A DNA stretch of 64,000 bases from Mesorhizobium sp. (GTDB lineage Bacteria > Pseudomonadota > Alphaproteobacteria > Rhizobiales > Rhizobiaceae). Shown here in pieces: positions 1 through 12,789 of this stretch; the first letter of the stretch is position 1, and each line of letters starts with the position of its first letter. The notes below the pieces were generated by a model. The model searched no databases. It was not told the origin of the DNA and saw only the letters and a program-made list of their open reading frames with translations. The translations under genes were made by a program, and so were the position numbers. The DNA is taken from positions 1 through 64,000 of the forward strand of contig NZ_JAEULZ010000050.1 in assembly GCF_016793485.1 (NCBI RefSeq), given 5' to 3'.

Positions 1-139
1 CGCGCGCCTCGTCGACCACATACTGGATCACCGGACGGTCGACGACCGTCAGCATCTCCTTCGGGATCGCCTTCGTCGCAGGCAGAAACCGCGTCCCCAA
101 TCCTGCTACAGGAAATACCGCCTTGCGGACTTTTTTCAT
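1..139 (-). CDS. galU: UTP--glucose-1-phosphate uridylyltransferase, N-terminal fragment
   Basis: Only the first 46 codons are in the window; the gene runs off the left edge. The reading frame on the minus strand begins [18 protein letters not shown] and continues through [10 protein letters not shown] and VVDRPVIQY. This is the nucleotidyltransferase signature of GalU: the glycine-rich loop that binds UTP, then the conserved lysine-containing stretch. GalU makes UDP-glucose from UTP and glucose-1-phosphate in the cytoplasm for polysaccharide and lipid synthesis. The ATG has a purine-rich stretch just upstream (GGGAGGCACA on the minus strand), a good ribosome site. It is transcribed away from the transglycosylase gene, so the 213 bases between them hold two divergent promoters. 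The close paralogue ExoN cannot be excluded from so short a piece. Confidence 0.88.
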   Translation of the reverse strand, partial: MKKVRKAVFPVAGLGTRFLPATKAIPKEMLTVVDRPVIQYVVDEAR

Positions 140-352
140 TGTGCCTCCCGCTGGTCCATTAGCTGGTCAACAGCCACGTTACCTTAGGACATTTTCATGC
201 CGAATTTCACGTATAGCTGGAAAAGACTCACGAATTTGTGTGCGTCAGATAAGGAATTTGTCCCGTTTTCGTTCCGTTGATCGACCATGGTAAACCAATT
301 CATAACCGGCACAGGCCATGAATCGTCTTCCTGAATACCTAAGGAGGAATTG

Positions 353-1573
353 ATGCGTCTAAACCTTGGCGTCCAGCGCCTTTCAAGCGTGGCTGCCGCG
401 GCTGCGATAAGCCTGGGCCTTTTTGTGTCTCCCGTGCTCGCCGAGGCCGGCTTCGAGCGATGGGTTGCAAGCTTCCGCCAGACGGCGGCCGAGAACGGCA
501 TTTCGCGCTCGACCTATGACCGCGCTTTCAAAGGCGTCGATTCGATCGATCCGGAAGTGCTCGAAAAGGCTCGTTTCCAGCCCGAATTCACAGCGCCGGT
601 GTGGGATTATTTCGACAATCGGGTGCACGAGGACTCGGTCGCGACCGGCCGCGCCATGGCGAAGAAATACAAGGCGACGCTCGACAAGATCGAGAAGCGA
701 TTTGGAGTCGACCGCTATATTCTGCTCGCCATCTGGTCGATGGAATCGAACTACGGGGAGATTCTCAAGAACGACAAGGTGATGCGCAACGTCGTGCGTT
801 CGCTGGCGACCCTCGCCTATGCTGACCAGAAGCGCGCCAAGTTCGCCCGAACCCAGCTCATCGCGGCTCTGAAGATTCTCCAGACCGGCGACATCGACGA
901 AAGCCATCTGACCGGATCGTGGGCCGGCGCCATGGGCCACACCCAATTCATTCCGACAAGTTATCAGGCCTACGCCGTCGATTTCGATGGCAACGGGAAG
1001 CGCGACATCTGGAACTCCGTTCCGGACGCACTTGCCACGGCTGCCAACCTGCTGCGCAAGAACGGCTGGCAGGCCGGTAGGGCCTGGGGCTACGAGGTTC
1101 AACTGCGCAGCGGGCGAAAATTTCCCGCCGGATCGGAGACGTTGTCGAGTTGGCAGAACCTGGGCGTGGCTCGAATCGACGGGAAGTCCTTCCCGCGTGG
1201 CGGCGACAAGGCCGAACTCAAGACGCTCGACGGACGCAACGGACCCGCATTCCTTGTCGTGAAGAACTTCTACGTGTTGAAAGCATACAACAACGCCGAC
1301 AAATACGCGCTCGCCGTCGGCTTGCTTGCTGACGAGATCGCGGGCCGCAGCACCCTTGTGCGGGACTGGAATCGCCCCTTCACGAAGCTTTCCTTCGCTG
1401 AAAAGCAGGAATTGCAGGAGCGTCTGCTGTTCCGGGGATATTACGACGGCAAGCTGGACGGAAAAATCGGCTCAGGGTCCCAGAGTGCCATCAAAGCTTT
1501 TCAGGTTGCGGAAGGGTTGACGCCGGACGGCTATCCAAGCATGGAAGTGCTCTCCAAACTAAGGCAACGCTAG
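353..1573 (+). CDS. MltB-family lytic murein transglycosylase with peptidoglycan-binding domain
   Basis: A 406-residue exported enzyme that would cleave the MurNAc-GlcNAc bond of peptidoglycan in the periplasm. Residues 1-31 are a signal peptide ending ...VSPVLAEA. The SLT_2/MltB domain follows to about residue 330, with the catalytic glutamate at about position 131 in IWSMESNYG and the conserved GAMGHTQFIPTSY stretch near 190-200. The last 60 residues are a PG_binding_1 domain (QERLLFRGYYDGKLDGKIG). I chose the ATG at 353 over the TTG at 350 because AAGGAGG at 341-347 lies five bases before it. There is no lipobox, so the protein is soluble rather than a lipoprotein like E. coli MltB. The next gene starts 9 bases after the stop, so the two are probably co-transcribed. 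Confidence 0.9.
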   Translation: MRLNLGVQRLSSVAAAAAISLGLFVSPVLAEAGFERWVASFRQTAAENGISRSTYDRAFKGVDSIDPEVLEKARFQPEFTAPVWDYFDNRVHEDSVATGRAMAKKYKATLDKIEKRFGVDRYILLAIWSMESNYGEILKNDKVMRNVVRSLATLAYADQKRAKFARTQLIAALKILQTGDIDESHLTGSWAGAMGHTQFIPTSYQAYAVDFDGNGKRDIWNSVPDALATAANLLRKNGWQAGRAWGYEVQLRSGRKFPAGSETLSSWQNLGVARIDGKSFPRGGDKAELKTLDGRNGPAFLVVKNFYVLKAYNNADKYALAVGLLADEIAGRSTLVRDWNRPFTKLSFAEKQELQERLLFRGYYDGKLDGKIGSGSQSAIKAFQVAEGLTPDGYPSMEVLSKLRQR

Positions 1574-1582
1574 GAGTATGGA

Positions 1583-4093
1583 TTGACCGCGAGGACGGGC
1601 CATGGGTTTTACTCATCCCGATTTACAGCTTCCGTCCTTGCGCTGGCCGCTCTTATGGCGGCCTTCTCCTTTGCCTCGACTTCGACCGGCTATGCCCAGG
1701 AGCAGGAGCGGGTCGGTCTGCTGAACCGCCTGTTCGGCTCCCGAAAGGTCGAGCGGGTGGAGCCGAAAGCCCCGGTGGTCAAGCCGAAGACGCAGCGCAA
1801 GAAAGTTTCTCGCGCGCCGGCAGAGGGCGAAGAAGCACCGCAGGTCGCGGTTATTACCAAGCACCCCAACGCCCGTGTTGTGCTGGTCGTCGGCGACTTC
1901 ATGGCAAGTGGCCTGGCAGAAGGCCTTACGACTGCCTTTACCCAAAACCCCAATGTCAGGATCGTCGATCGCAGCAGCGGATCGTCAGGTTTTGTCCGTT
2001 CAGATTTCTACAACTGGGCCGAAAAGGTCAACGAGTTGATTACGTCCGAGAGACCCTCGGCAGTGGTCGTGATGATAGGAGCCAATGACCGGCAACAAAT
2101 GCTCGTCGAAGGGGTAAACGAGAGTGTTCGCTCCGAAAACTGGAGCCGGCAGTACACTGACAGGGCGGACGAGCTGGCAAAGGCGATTGCAGCCCGCAAG
2201 GTGCCGTTTCTCTGGGTAGGAACGCCTCCGTTCAAGTCTCAGAAGATGATGCTCGACATGTTTGCCTTCAACGAGATGTTCCGTACGGCGGCCGTCGGCG
2301 CCGGTGGGGAGTTCGTCGATGTCTGGGACGGTTTCGTTGACGAGAACGGCGCCTATGTCGCCAGTGGTCCCGACATAAATGGGCAGCCGGCGCGTCTGCG
2401 CGCCAATGACGGCATCAACTTTGCGCGACCGGGAAAGCGAAAGATTGCCTTTTATGCTGAGAAACCGCTGTACCGTATCCTCGGAGAGGACCCCGCGGTG
2501 CAGGGCGCAACCACGGCAAACCTTGCTGCCCGTCCGGCCTATCGCATGTTTGGTCCTTTCGGGCCTTCAGATTCGCTGGACCAGGCTGAACTTGACGTCG
2601 CCGTCGATCCGAACGAGGCCGGCCCGGTAAACACAGCCCGTCCGGTTGCTCTTCGCACGCCCGGCCTTGACGGTGGCGTCGAACTCCTAGGCGCGATTGC
2701 AGAGCCCCGCCGCGAAGCCAGGACAGCCGCCGAGAAATTGGCGCTCGAAGGCTTTGCACCTGCGGCGCCGGCAGGCCGCGCCGACCAGTTCGGTTGGCCG
2801 CAACTTGCTTCTGCCGCCGGAGCGATGCGTGAGCTGAGCGTCGATACCACGCGCAACAAGGCGTCGGTCCCGGTCGAGCCCCGGGAGCCGGTGGTGGACA
2901 AGGCCGCTATCCGCTCCGTCCGCTCGAATGTGCTGACAGTTCCCGAGCCGCCTATGCCTGGGCGACTGCCCCCTGATATCGTGCCAGACCGGCTCGAAGA
3001 GGTTTCTCCGCCCCAGGCGGCGCCAGATGTTGCGGCAGCCGAGCCGCCGATGACAACGCCAGGCACGATAGACAAGGCTTCCGTGCCTGACTTCGCAAAG
3101 GGCGACCCGCGCGATTTGTCTCCAATGCGAGATGCCGTTCCGCGTCAGGCTATCAAGCGTCCGACATCCATCGGGCCTGAACCGAACCGCGCCCCGACAG
3201 CCGTTCCGAAGCCGGTCGAGGAGTTCTTTGAACCCGCAGAAACTGGCGAAGAGATTCCGTCGGCGTCGCTTGATGGAGGCCTATTCAATCCCGGCGATGC
3301 GAATGTTGCGTTGCCCGATTCTGCTCCCGTGAGAGCAAACGTACCTTCCGTATTGCCAGGATACACATCGGACGGTTTGGGCGCGGCACGCCCTGCTCCC
3401 GCGAAGGCAGAGCCGGTTCCGGTAGCATCGCTGCCCGAGGCCAAGGACGCGCCGTCTGAACTGCTTCCCGCGCCAGAAGCTCCGCTAGTCGTCGTGCCGA
3501 ACGCGCCTGTCGAGCCGACGACCGATCTCGCAACCTCCAAGGCGGTGCCCGCGATTGAAACCGGGGAAGTGACAGGCAGTGCGCCGGTCCGCTCCGCTCC
3601 CATGTCGGAGCCCCTTTCAGTTCCTGCTACTCCTGAACGGGTGGCGCCAAACGAGGAGCCGTCGGTAACGGACCGCGCGCCCGTCGCAGCCCCGGTGGCA
3701 GCGCTCCCCGAACCCGTTCCATCAGATGAAATGCCTCGCGCGCCGGAATCAGCACTTCCGAGCGGGGCCGAGACGGTATCAACGGCGCCAGTCCAGCCGG
3801 GTCCGGCAACGCCCGTTGCGCCTGCTGCGCCCACTATCCTGCCTGAGCAGCCGAAAATTGGCGATGTCGGTTCGACGACGACAGCGCCTGCAGGCGAAGA
3901 ATCGCCTGCAGGTTCCGCCTCCGAAACAGCCCCTGTTACGGTTCAGCAGCGACCAGCGATCACCCCACCAGCACCGGCCGCGCCTTCCATCCTGCCGGAA
4001 AAGGCGGATGATCCGGCGCCTGCTTCAGCGCCGGATCGCAATGCTTCGATCGTGCCGGCAGCTCCGTCTTCGGGCGCGATCGCTCGGCCCTGA
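1583..4093 (+). CDS. DUF459 SGNH-hydrolase-like periplasmic protein with long Pro/Ala-rich tail
   Basis: An 836-residue protein: an N-terminal signal sequence (about residues 1-39, ending GYAQE), a basic linker, an SGNH/DUF459 domain at about 95-300, and some 530 residues rich in proline, alanine, glutamate and valine with no recognisable fold. The SGNH blocks can be traced, but block I reads VVGDFMASG (Phe106 in place of the GDS nucleophile serine) and block V reads DGINF (Asn279 in place of histidine). Block III, GAND, is intact. As written it may therefore be a binding or scaffolding protein and not an active esterase. The start is a TTG with GGAG at 1573-1576; no upstream ATG is in frame. 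It sits directly behind the transglycosylase gene, which suggests a role in cell-envelope remodelling. Confidence 0.8.
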   Translation: MTARTGHGFYSSRFTASVLALAALMAAFSFASTSTGYAQEQERVGLLNRLFGSRKVERVEPKAPVVKPKTQRKKVSRAPAEGEEAPQVAVITKHPNARVVLVVGDFMASGLAEGLTTAFTQNPNVRIVDRSSGSSGFVRSDFYNWAEKVNELITSERPSAVVVMIGANDRQQMLVEGVNESVRSENWSRQYTDRADELAKAIAARKVPFLWVGTPPFKSQKMMLDMFAFNEMFRTAAVGAGGEFVDVWDGFVDENGAYVASGPDINGQPARLRANDGINFARPGKRKIAFYAEKPLYRILGEDPAVQGATTANLAARPAYRMFGPFGPSDSLDQAELDVAVDPNEAGPVNTARPVALRTPGLDGGVELLGAIAEPRREARTAAEKLALEGFAPAAPAGRADQFGWPQLASAAGAMRELSVDTTRNKASVPVEPREPVVDKAAIRSVRSNVLTVPEPPMPGRLPPDIVPDRLEEVSPPQAAPDVAAAEPPMTTPGTIDKASVPDFAKGDPRDLSPMRDAVPRQAIKRPTSIGPEPNRAPTAVPKPVEEFFEPAETGEEIPSASLDGGLFNPGDANVALPDSAPVRANVPSVLPGYTSDGLGAARPAPAKAEPVPVASLPEAKDAPSELLPAPEAPLVVVPNAPVEPTTDLATSKAVPAIETGEVTGSAPVRSAPMSEPLSVPATPERVAPNEEPSVTDRAPVAAPVAALPEPVPSDEMPRAPESALPSGAETVSTAPVQPGPATPVAPAAPTILPEQPKIGDVGSTTTAPAGEESPAGSASETAPVTVQQRPAITPPAPAAPSILPEKADDPAPASAPDRNASIVPAAPSSGAIARP

Positions 4094-4102
4094 GCGCCGC
4101 TT

Positions 4103-5557
4103 TCAGCGCGGAAGGACGGAAGACCCCATCAACGCTTCGTCAATGGACTGAGCCGCCTGGCGCCCCTCGCGGATCGCCCAGACGACGAGCGACTGGCCCC
4201 GCCTGATGTCGCCAGCCACCCACAGCTTGTCGACGCTGGTGCGATAGTCGCGGTCGTTGGCCGCGATGTTGATGGAGCGACGGCTGTCGGTGATGAGATT
4301 GAGCTTTCCCTCCAGCTCTTTCGTCACGCCGCCGGCGATGGGCCCGGCAAAGCCGATGGCGATGAAGGCGAGGTCCGCGCGGATCACGAATTCTGTACCA
4401 GCGATCGGCTTGCGCTTCTCGTCGACCTCGCAGCACTTCACGCCGGTCAACTGGCCTTCCTCGCCAATGAATTCCAGCGTTGCGACCTGGAACTCGCGCT
4501 CCGCGCCTTCGGCCTGGCTGGACGAGGTACGCATCTTGGTCGCCCAGTAGGGCCAGACGGCGAGCTTGTTTTCCTTCTCGGGCGGCTGCGGGCGGATATC
4601 GAGTTGGGTCACCCTGACTGCACCCTGCCGGAACGCCGTCCCGACGCAGTCTGACGCGGTATCGCCACCGCCGACGACAACGACATGCTTGCCGGACGCA
4701 ACAATCGGCTTTTCCGGCCAAGCAGTCGACTGGATGTCCTCGCCCCCGACACGCTTGTTCTGCTGGACGAGGTAGGGCATGGCGTCGTGCACACCCTCGA
4801 ACTCAGCGCCAGGAATACCCGCCGGGCGCGGTGCCTCGGAGCCACCGCAGTAGAGAACTGCGTCGTACTCTTCCAGCAACTCGCTGACCGGCTTGTCCAC
4901 ACCGACATTGACGCCGCAATGGAAGGTGACGCCCTCGCCTTCCATCTGCTTCACGCGCCTGTCGATATAGTGCTTTTCCATCTTGAAGTCCGGGATACCG
5001 AACCGCAGCAGGCCACCCGGCTTCGACTCGCGCTCGTAAAGATGTACGTCGTGGCCGACGCGTCCAAGCTGCTGGGCGGCAGCCATGCCTGACGGACCGG
5101 ATCCAATGACAGCCACGCGCTTCCCTGTCTTCTGCTCTGCCGGATAAGGCCGCACATACCCGGTCTCGTAGGCCTTGTCCGCGAGCGCCTGCTCGACCGT
5201 CTTGATGGCGACCGGAATGTCCTCCAGGTTCAGCGTGCAGGCTTCCTCGCAAGGTGCGGGGCAGACGCGGCCGGTGAACTCGGGGAAATTGTTGGTGGAG
5301 TGCAGGTTGCGGATAGCGGCGTCCCAGTCGCCATTGTAGACGAGGTCGTTCCAGTCAGGGATCTGGTTATGGATCGGGCAGCCGGTGGGGCCGTGGCAGA
5401 ATGGCACGCCGCAATCCATGCAGCGCGCGGCCTGTTTCTCGACTTCCTTGTCGGACATCGGCAGCGTGAATTCGCGGAAATGCCTGATACGGTCGGACGC
5501 CGGCTGGTACTTGTGTACCTGCCGGTCGATCTCGAGAAAACCTGTTACCTTGCCCAT
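4103..5557 (-). CDS. gltD: Glutamate synthase (NADPH) small subunit
   Basis: A 484-residue flavoprotein that passes electrons from NADPH through FAD and two [4Fe-4S] clusters to the large subunit during ammonia assimilation. Cluster ligands are visible as Cys46, 49, 54 and 60 (CMDCGVPFCHGPTGC) and Cys99, 103 and 107 (CPAPCEEAC). The FAD-binding GSGPSG is at about 152-157 and the NADPH-binding VVGGGDTASD near 295. Length is normal for the bacterial beta subunit. It lies 113 bases downstream of gltB in the same direction, with a 9-bp hairpin in the gap, and its stop is 10 bases from the stop of the convergent DUF459 gene. Confidence 0.97.
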   Translation of the reverse strand: MGKVTGFLEIDRQVHKYQPASDRIRHFREFTLPMSDKEVEKQAARCMDCGVPFCHGPTGCPIHNQIPDWNDLVYNGDWDAAIRNLHSTNNFPEFTGRVCPAPCEEACTLNLEDIPVAIKTVEQALADKAYETGYVRPYPAEQKTGKRVAVIGSGPSGMAAAQQLGRVGHDVHLYERESKPGGLLRFGIPDFKMEKHYIDRRVKQMEGEGVTFHCGVNVGVDKPVSELLEEYDAVLYCGGSEAPRPAGIPGAEFEGVHDAMPYLVQQNKRVGGEDIQSTAWPEKPIVASGKHVVVVGGGDTASDCVGTAFRQGAVRVTQLDIRPQPPEKENKLAVWPYWATKMRTSSSQAEGAEREFQVATLEFIGEEGQLTGVKCCEVDEKRKPIAGTEFVIRADLAFIAIGFAGPIAGGVTKELEGKLNLITDSRRSINIAANDRDYRTSVDKLWVAGDIRRGQSLVVWAIREGRQAAQSIDEALMGSSVLPR

Positions 5558-5623
5558 TTTTCTACTCTCGTGACGTACCAGACGCGCAGCCTGGACGAGT
5601 ATCTATGTTCGTTTTGGCATCAG

Positions 5624-5652
5624 GCGGTCGCCGAAGCAAAGGGGGCGACCGC
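5624..5652 (-). other. gltB-gltD intercistronic hairpin
   Basis: A 9-bp perfect stem (GCGGTCGCC / GGCGACCGC) with an 11-base loop in the 113-base gap between the gltB stop and the gltD start. There is no U-tract on the minus strand, so it is unlikely to terminate fully. It may stabilise the upstream message or set the ratio of the subunits. Confidence 0.5.
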
Positions 5653-5670
5653 ATGTCAGGCGATGGCGGA

Positions 5671-10395
<4,725 letters not shown>

Positions 10396-10752
10396 CTCCA
10401 TTTCCTCCGTTTCCTGGCCCTTGCAGGCGGGGTCGCTTAACAGCACTTGTCGCGCGTAAAGCCGGCAGGCGTTCACCATACGCCAAACCGGCTGTCATTG
10501 CGCAGATAAATAAGACAGCAATACTGTCCTAAATTCTTATTGCAGAAATGCAGGAGCGTTACAAGACCGATTCAGAAAAAATCCAGCGGCACGGCGAAAG
10601 AAAATTGCGCATCGGCACTACCCGAAAGCCTTATCGTATCCGGTCGCTTGGTCCGCTTTCGCGCTGATGCAATCGAATCCGTAATGTTGCCCTTGAAGTC
10701 CGTGTGAAAAAACCGGCAGGGTCTCGTTCACAAACAGTCAGGACGGGCCACA
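10396..10752. other. Divergent intergenic region between gltB and the threonine aldolase gene
   Basis: 357 bases without a supported gene. It must hold the promoters of gltB (leftward) and the aldolase gene (rightward). The one clear element is an inverted repeat GACAG-N5-CTGTC at 10514-10528 in an AT-rich patch, which could be an operator for gltB. No regulator family is evident from it. Confidence 0.5.
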
Positions 10753-11802
10753 GTGATATTTGCATCGGACAACTGGGCGGGCGCGCATCCGAAGATCGCC
10801 GCCGCTCTCTCGACCCACTCAGGCGGATACGATGCCGCGTACGGCAACGGATCGCTCGATGCGAAGGTGCAGCAGAAATTTTCGGAAATCTTTGAACGCG
10901 AAGTCGCAGTCTTCTTCGTCGGCACCGGCACGGCGGCGAATTCCCTGTCGCTGGTTTCGGCCAATAAGCCCGGCGGCCTGTCCTTCTGCCACCGAGAATC
11001 CCACGTCATGGACGACGAGTGCGGCGCGCCCGAATACTTCATGGGCGGATCGCGCCTCTTCCCGGTTGACGGTGAACTCGGGCGGATCGACCCCCAACTG
11101 CTTTCCGCCGCAGTCGAACGCTTTGCTGGCGACAACGTCCACGCCGGGCGACCCGCAGCCATATCCATCACGCAGGCTACCGAAGTCGGAACGGTCTACA
11201 GCCCGCAACAGATAAAGGCGATCTCGACCATCGCAAAGAAGCATAGCCTTCCGCTCCATATGGACGGCGCGCGCTTCGCCAACGCGCTCGTTTCGCTCGA
11301 CGTATCGCCCGCCGAAATGACCTGGAAAAGCGGCGTCGACATGCTCTCCTTCGGCGGCACCAAGAACGGTTGCTGGTGTGCCGAGTCGGTCATCCTGTTC
11401 GATCTCGACCGCGCGAAGGATTTTGCCTTCATACGCAAGCGTGCAGCCCAGCTCTTCTCGAAGTCTCGTTTCATCGCCGCGCAATTCGACGCCTATTTCG
11501 AGGACGGACTGTGGTTGGAGACGGCCGCGCACGCCAATGCGATGGCGGCTCGGCTGGCCAACCACATTCGCTCGTCCGATAAGGCTCGCCTCGCCTGGGA
11601 ACCCCAGGCGAACGAGGTTTTTGCAGTCATGCCGGTCAAGGTTGCCGAAGGGCTGCAGCAACAGGGCGCACGCTTCTACGACTGGCACACTCCCAATGGA
11701 TTCGGCACCAGCATTGCGCCCGGCGAAAAGCTCTGGCGCTTTGTCACCAGCTTCGCCACCACCGCCGAGGAGGTCGATCGGTTTGGAGACTTGATACGCT
11801 AA
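10753..11802 (+). CDS. Low-specificity L-threonine aldolase family, PLP-dependent
   Basis: A 349-residue fold-type I PLP enzyme of the beta-eliminating lyase group. It would split L-threonine or L-allo-threonine to glycine and acetaldehyde in the cytoplasm. Markers are the N-terminal FASDNWAGAHP, the HMDGARFANAL stretch around residue 175-185 that contacts the cofactor, and the Schiff-base lysine at about 204 in SFGGTKNG. The frame begins with GTG at 10753; no in-frame ATG lies upstream and the ribosome site is weak. It stands alone and is followed by a strong hairpin terminator shared with the convergent hsp20 gene. Stereospecificity (L-, L-allo- or low-specificity) cannot be set from sequence alone. 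Confidence 0.88.
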   Translation: MIFASDNWAGAHPKIAAALSTHSGGYDAAYGNGSLDAKVQQKFSEIFEREVAVFFVGTGTAANSLSLVSANKPGGLSFCHRESHVMDDECGAPEYFMGGSRLFPVDGELGRIDPQLLSAAVERFAGDNVHAGRPAAISITQATEVGTVYSPQQIKAISTIAKKHSLPLHMDGARFANALVSLDVSPAEMTWKSGVDMLSFGGTKNGCWCAESVILFDLDRAKDFAFIRKRAAQLFSKSRFIAAQFDAYFEDGLWLETAAHANAMAARLANHIRSSDKARLAWEPQANEVFAVMPVKVAEGLQQQGARFYDWHTPNGFGTSIAPGEKLWRFVTSFATTAEEVDRFGDLIR

Positions 11803-11821
11803 GTGCCTCCTTGTAACGCAA

Positions 11822-11845
11822 AAGCGGCGCCTTTCGGCGCCGCTT
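11822..11845. terminator. Bidirectional intrinsic terminator between aldolase gene and hsp20
   Basis: A perfect 10-bp stem (AAGCGGCGCC / GGCGCCGCTT) with a four-base TTTC loop lies between two convergent genes. On the minus strand the stem ends in TTTT, and on the plus strand in TT, so it should stop hsp20 transcription well and aldolase transcription more weakly. Confidence 0.8.
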
Positions 11846-11871
11846 CCGTCTCGGGAGGAGACACGTTTGGC

Positions 11872-12336
11872 TCAGGCGGCTTTCGCCTCGATCTGGGTCG
11901 CCTTGCCGCCATTGGCGATTTCGATCTTGCGCGGCTTCAACTGCTCGGGGACCGTGCGCTTCAGATCGATGTGAAGGAGGCCATTCTTGAGCTCGGCGCC
12001 AAGTACCTCTACATGGTCGGCAAGCTGGAAACGGCGCTCGAAGCTCCGCGCGGCAATGCCACGATAAAGCACCTCCGATCCTTCGCCACTCGCCTCGTCC
12101 TTACGCTCGCCCTTTACGGACAGCACGTTGCGGTGTGCCTCGATGGCAATATCCTTGTCGGAAAAGCCGGCAACCGCCATGGAAATACGGTAGGCGTCCT
12201 CACCGGTGCGCTCGATGTTGTAGGGTGGATAGGTCTGGCCGCCATTCTCTGGCTGGGCCAGCGAGTCCAGCATCGTGAAGAGCCGGTCGAAGCCTACGGT
12301 CGAACGATAGAGGGGGGAAAAATCAACGTGACGCAT
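11872..12336 (-). CDS. Small heat-shock protein, Hsp20/alpha-crystallin family
   Basis: A 154-residue cytoplasmic holdase chaperone that keeps unfolding proteins soluble under heat. It starts MRHVDFSPLYRSTVGFDRLF, typical of the IbpA/HspD-like class A sHsps of rhizobia, followed by PPYNIERTGEDAYRI and an alpha-crystallin domain at about 38-130 ending in the GLLHIDLKR strand. The frame is open 60 codons further upstream, but that stretch is the 5' untranslated leader: AGGAG lies eight bases before the ATG at 12336 and is itself sequestered in the predicted ROSE hairpin. The end of the protein, ATQIEAKAA, is usual for the family. Expression is predicted to be controlled twice: by an RpoH-type promoter and by an RNA thermometer. 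Confidence 0.95.
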   Translation of the reverse strand: MRHVDFSPLYRSTVGFDRLFTMLDSLAQPENGGQTYPPYNIERTGEDAYRISMAVAGFSDKDIAIEAHRNVLSVKGERKDEASGEGSEVLYRGIAARSFERRFQLADHVEVLGAELKNGLLHIDLKRTVPEQLKPRKIEIANGGKATQIEAKAA

Positions 12337-12341
12337 GGTTT

Positions 12342-12436
12342 GTTCTCCTGTTGAGCAACATCGGTTTTGCGTTGGTCCACCGACCGAACCCTTCTGGCGT
12401 TCGGATCGGACCAGCGACCCCGGTTTCGGCGGTCGC
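12342..12436 (-). promoter_or_regulatory. ROSE-type RNA thermometer in the hsp20 leader
   Basis: Three hairpins can be drawn in the leader. In transcript order they are: GCGACC/GGTCGC at 12414-12436; a long stem TGGTCC...CCGAAC / GTTCGG...GGACCA at 12373-12413; and the start-proximal hairpin at 12342-12359, where TTGCT pairs with the ribosome site AGGAG across a CAAC loop. The UUGCU opposite AGGAG, with a G opposite G inside the helix, is the hallmark of ROSE elements of rhizobial small heat-shock genes. The hairpin melts on heating and frees the ribosome site. The call rests on base pairing read by eye, not on a folding calculation. Confidence 0.85.
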
Positions 12437-12443
12437 AGCGCTG

Positions 12444-12472
12444 ATTTGGGGAGGCAAAAACAGCATTTCAAG
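12444..12472 (-). promoter_or_regulatory. RpoH (sigma-32) type promoter for hsp20
   Basis: On the minus strand CTTGAAA (12472-12466), 14 bases, then CCCCAAAT (12451-12444). This matches the classical sigma-32 pattern CTTGAAA-N13/14-CCCCATnT closely. The predicted start of transcription, about 12437, falls exactly at the foot of the first ROSE hairpin, so promoter and leader support each other. Confidence 0.8.
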
Positions 12473-12789
12473 GTTTTGCGACGGCTTTGTCGGGCGCTAC
12501 TGGATGAACCCCACATGAACCTGGGCTTCGGATCACGTTCAGCACCAGCAGAATAATTTCAGCCCGCAACTAAGCGAGGCGGAAACGCCCCGCGAAGGGC
12601 CGGGCCGGGTGTCAACGTCCCTTCCACCCGGATCGACAGGGACCGGAAGACCACCATCTTCCGGTCCCGCGCTTCTCGACATCTCTCCAAACTTTGAAAC
12701 TCGTTCCTTGCTTTCTCTGCGTTGCCTTTCTATCACCGGGCGGCGCGCCCTCGCGGCTACGCGCGACTGTCCAGACGCGAAACCGCCCC
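12473..12789. other. Intergenic region with a perfect 12-bp inverted repeat
   Basis: About 317 bases between the hsp20 promoter and the alpha/beta hydrolase start with no gene I can support. At 12639-12668 there is a perfect 12-bp inverted repeat, GGGACCGGAAGA / TCTTCCGGTCCC, with a six-base CCACCA loop. Neither strand has a U-tract after it, so it is not a normal terminator. Its role is unknown; it may be a structured RNA or a protein-binding site for the hydrolase gene. Confidence 0.6.
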
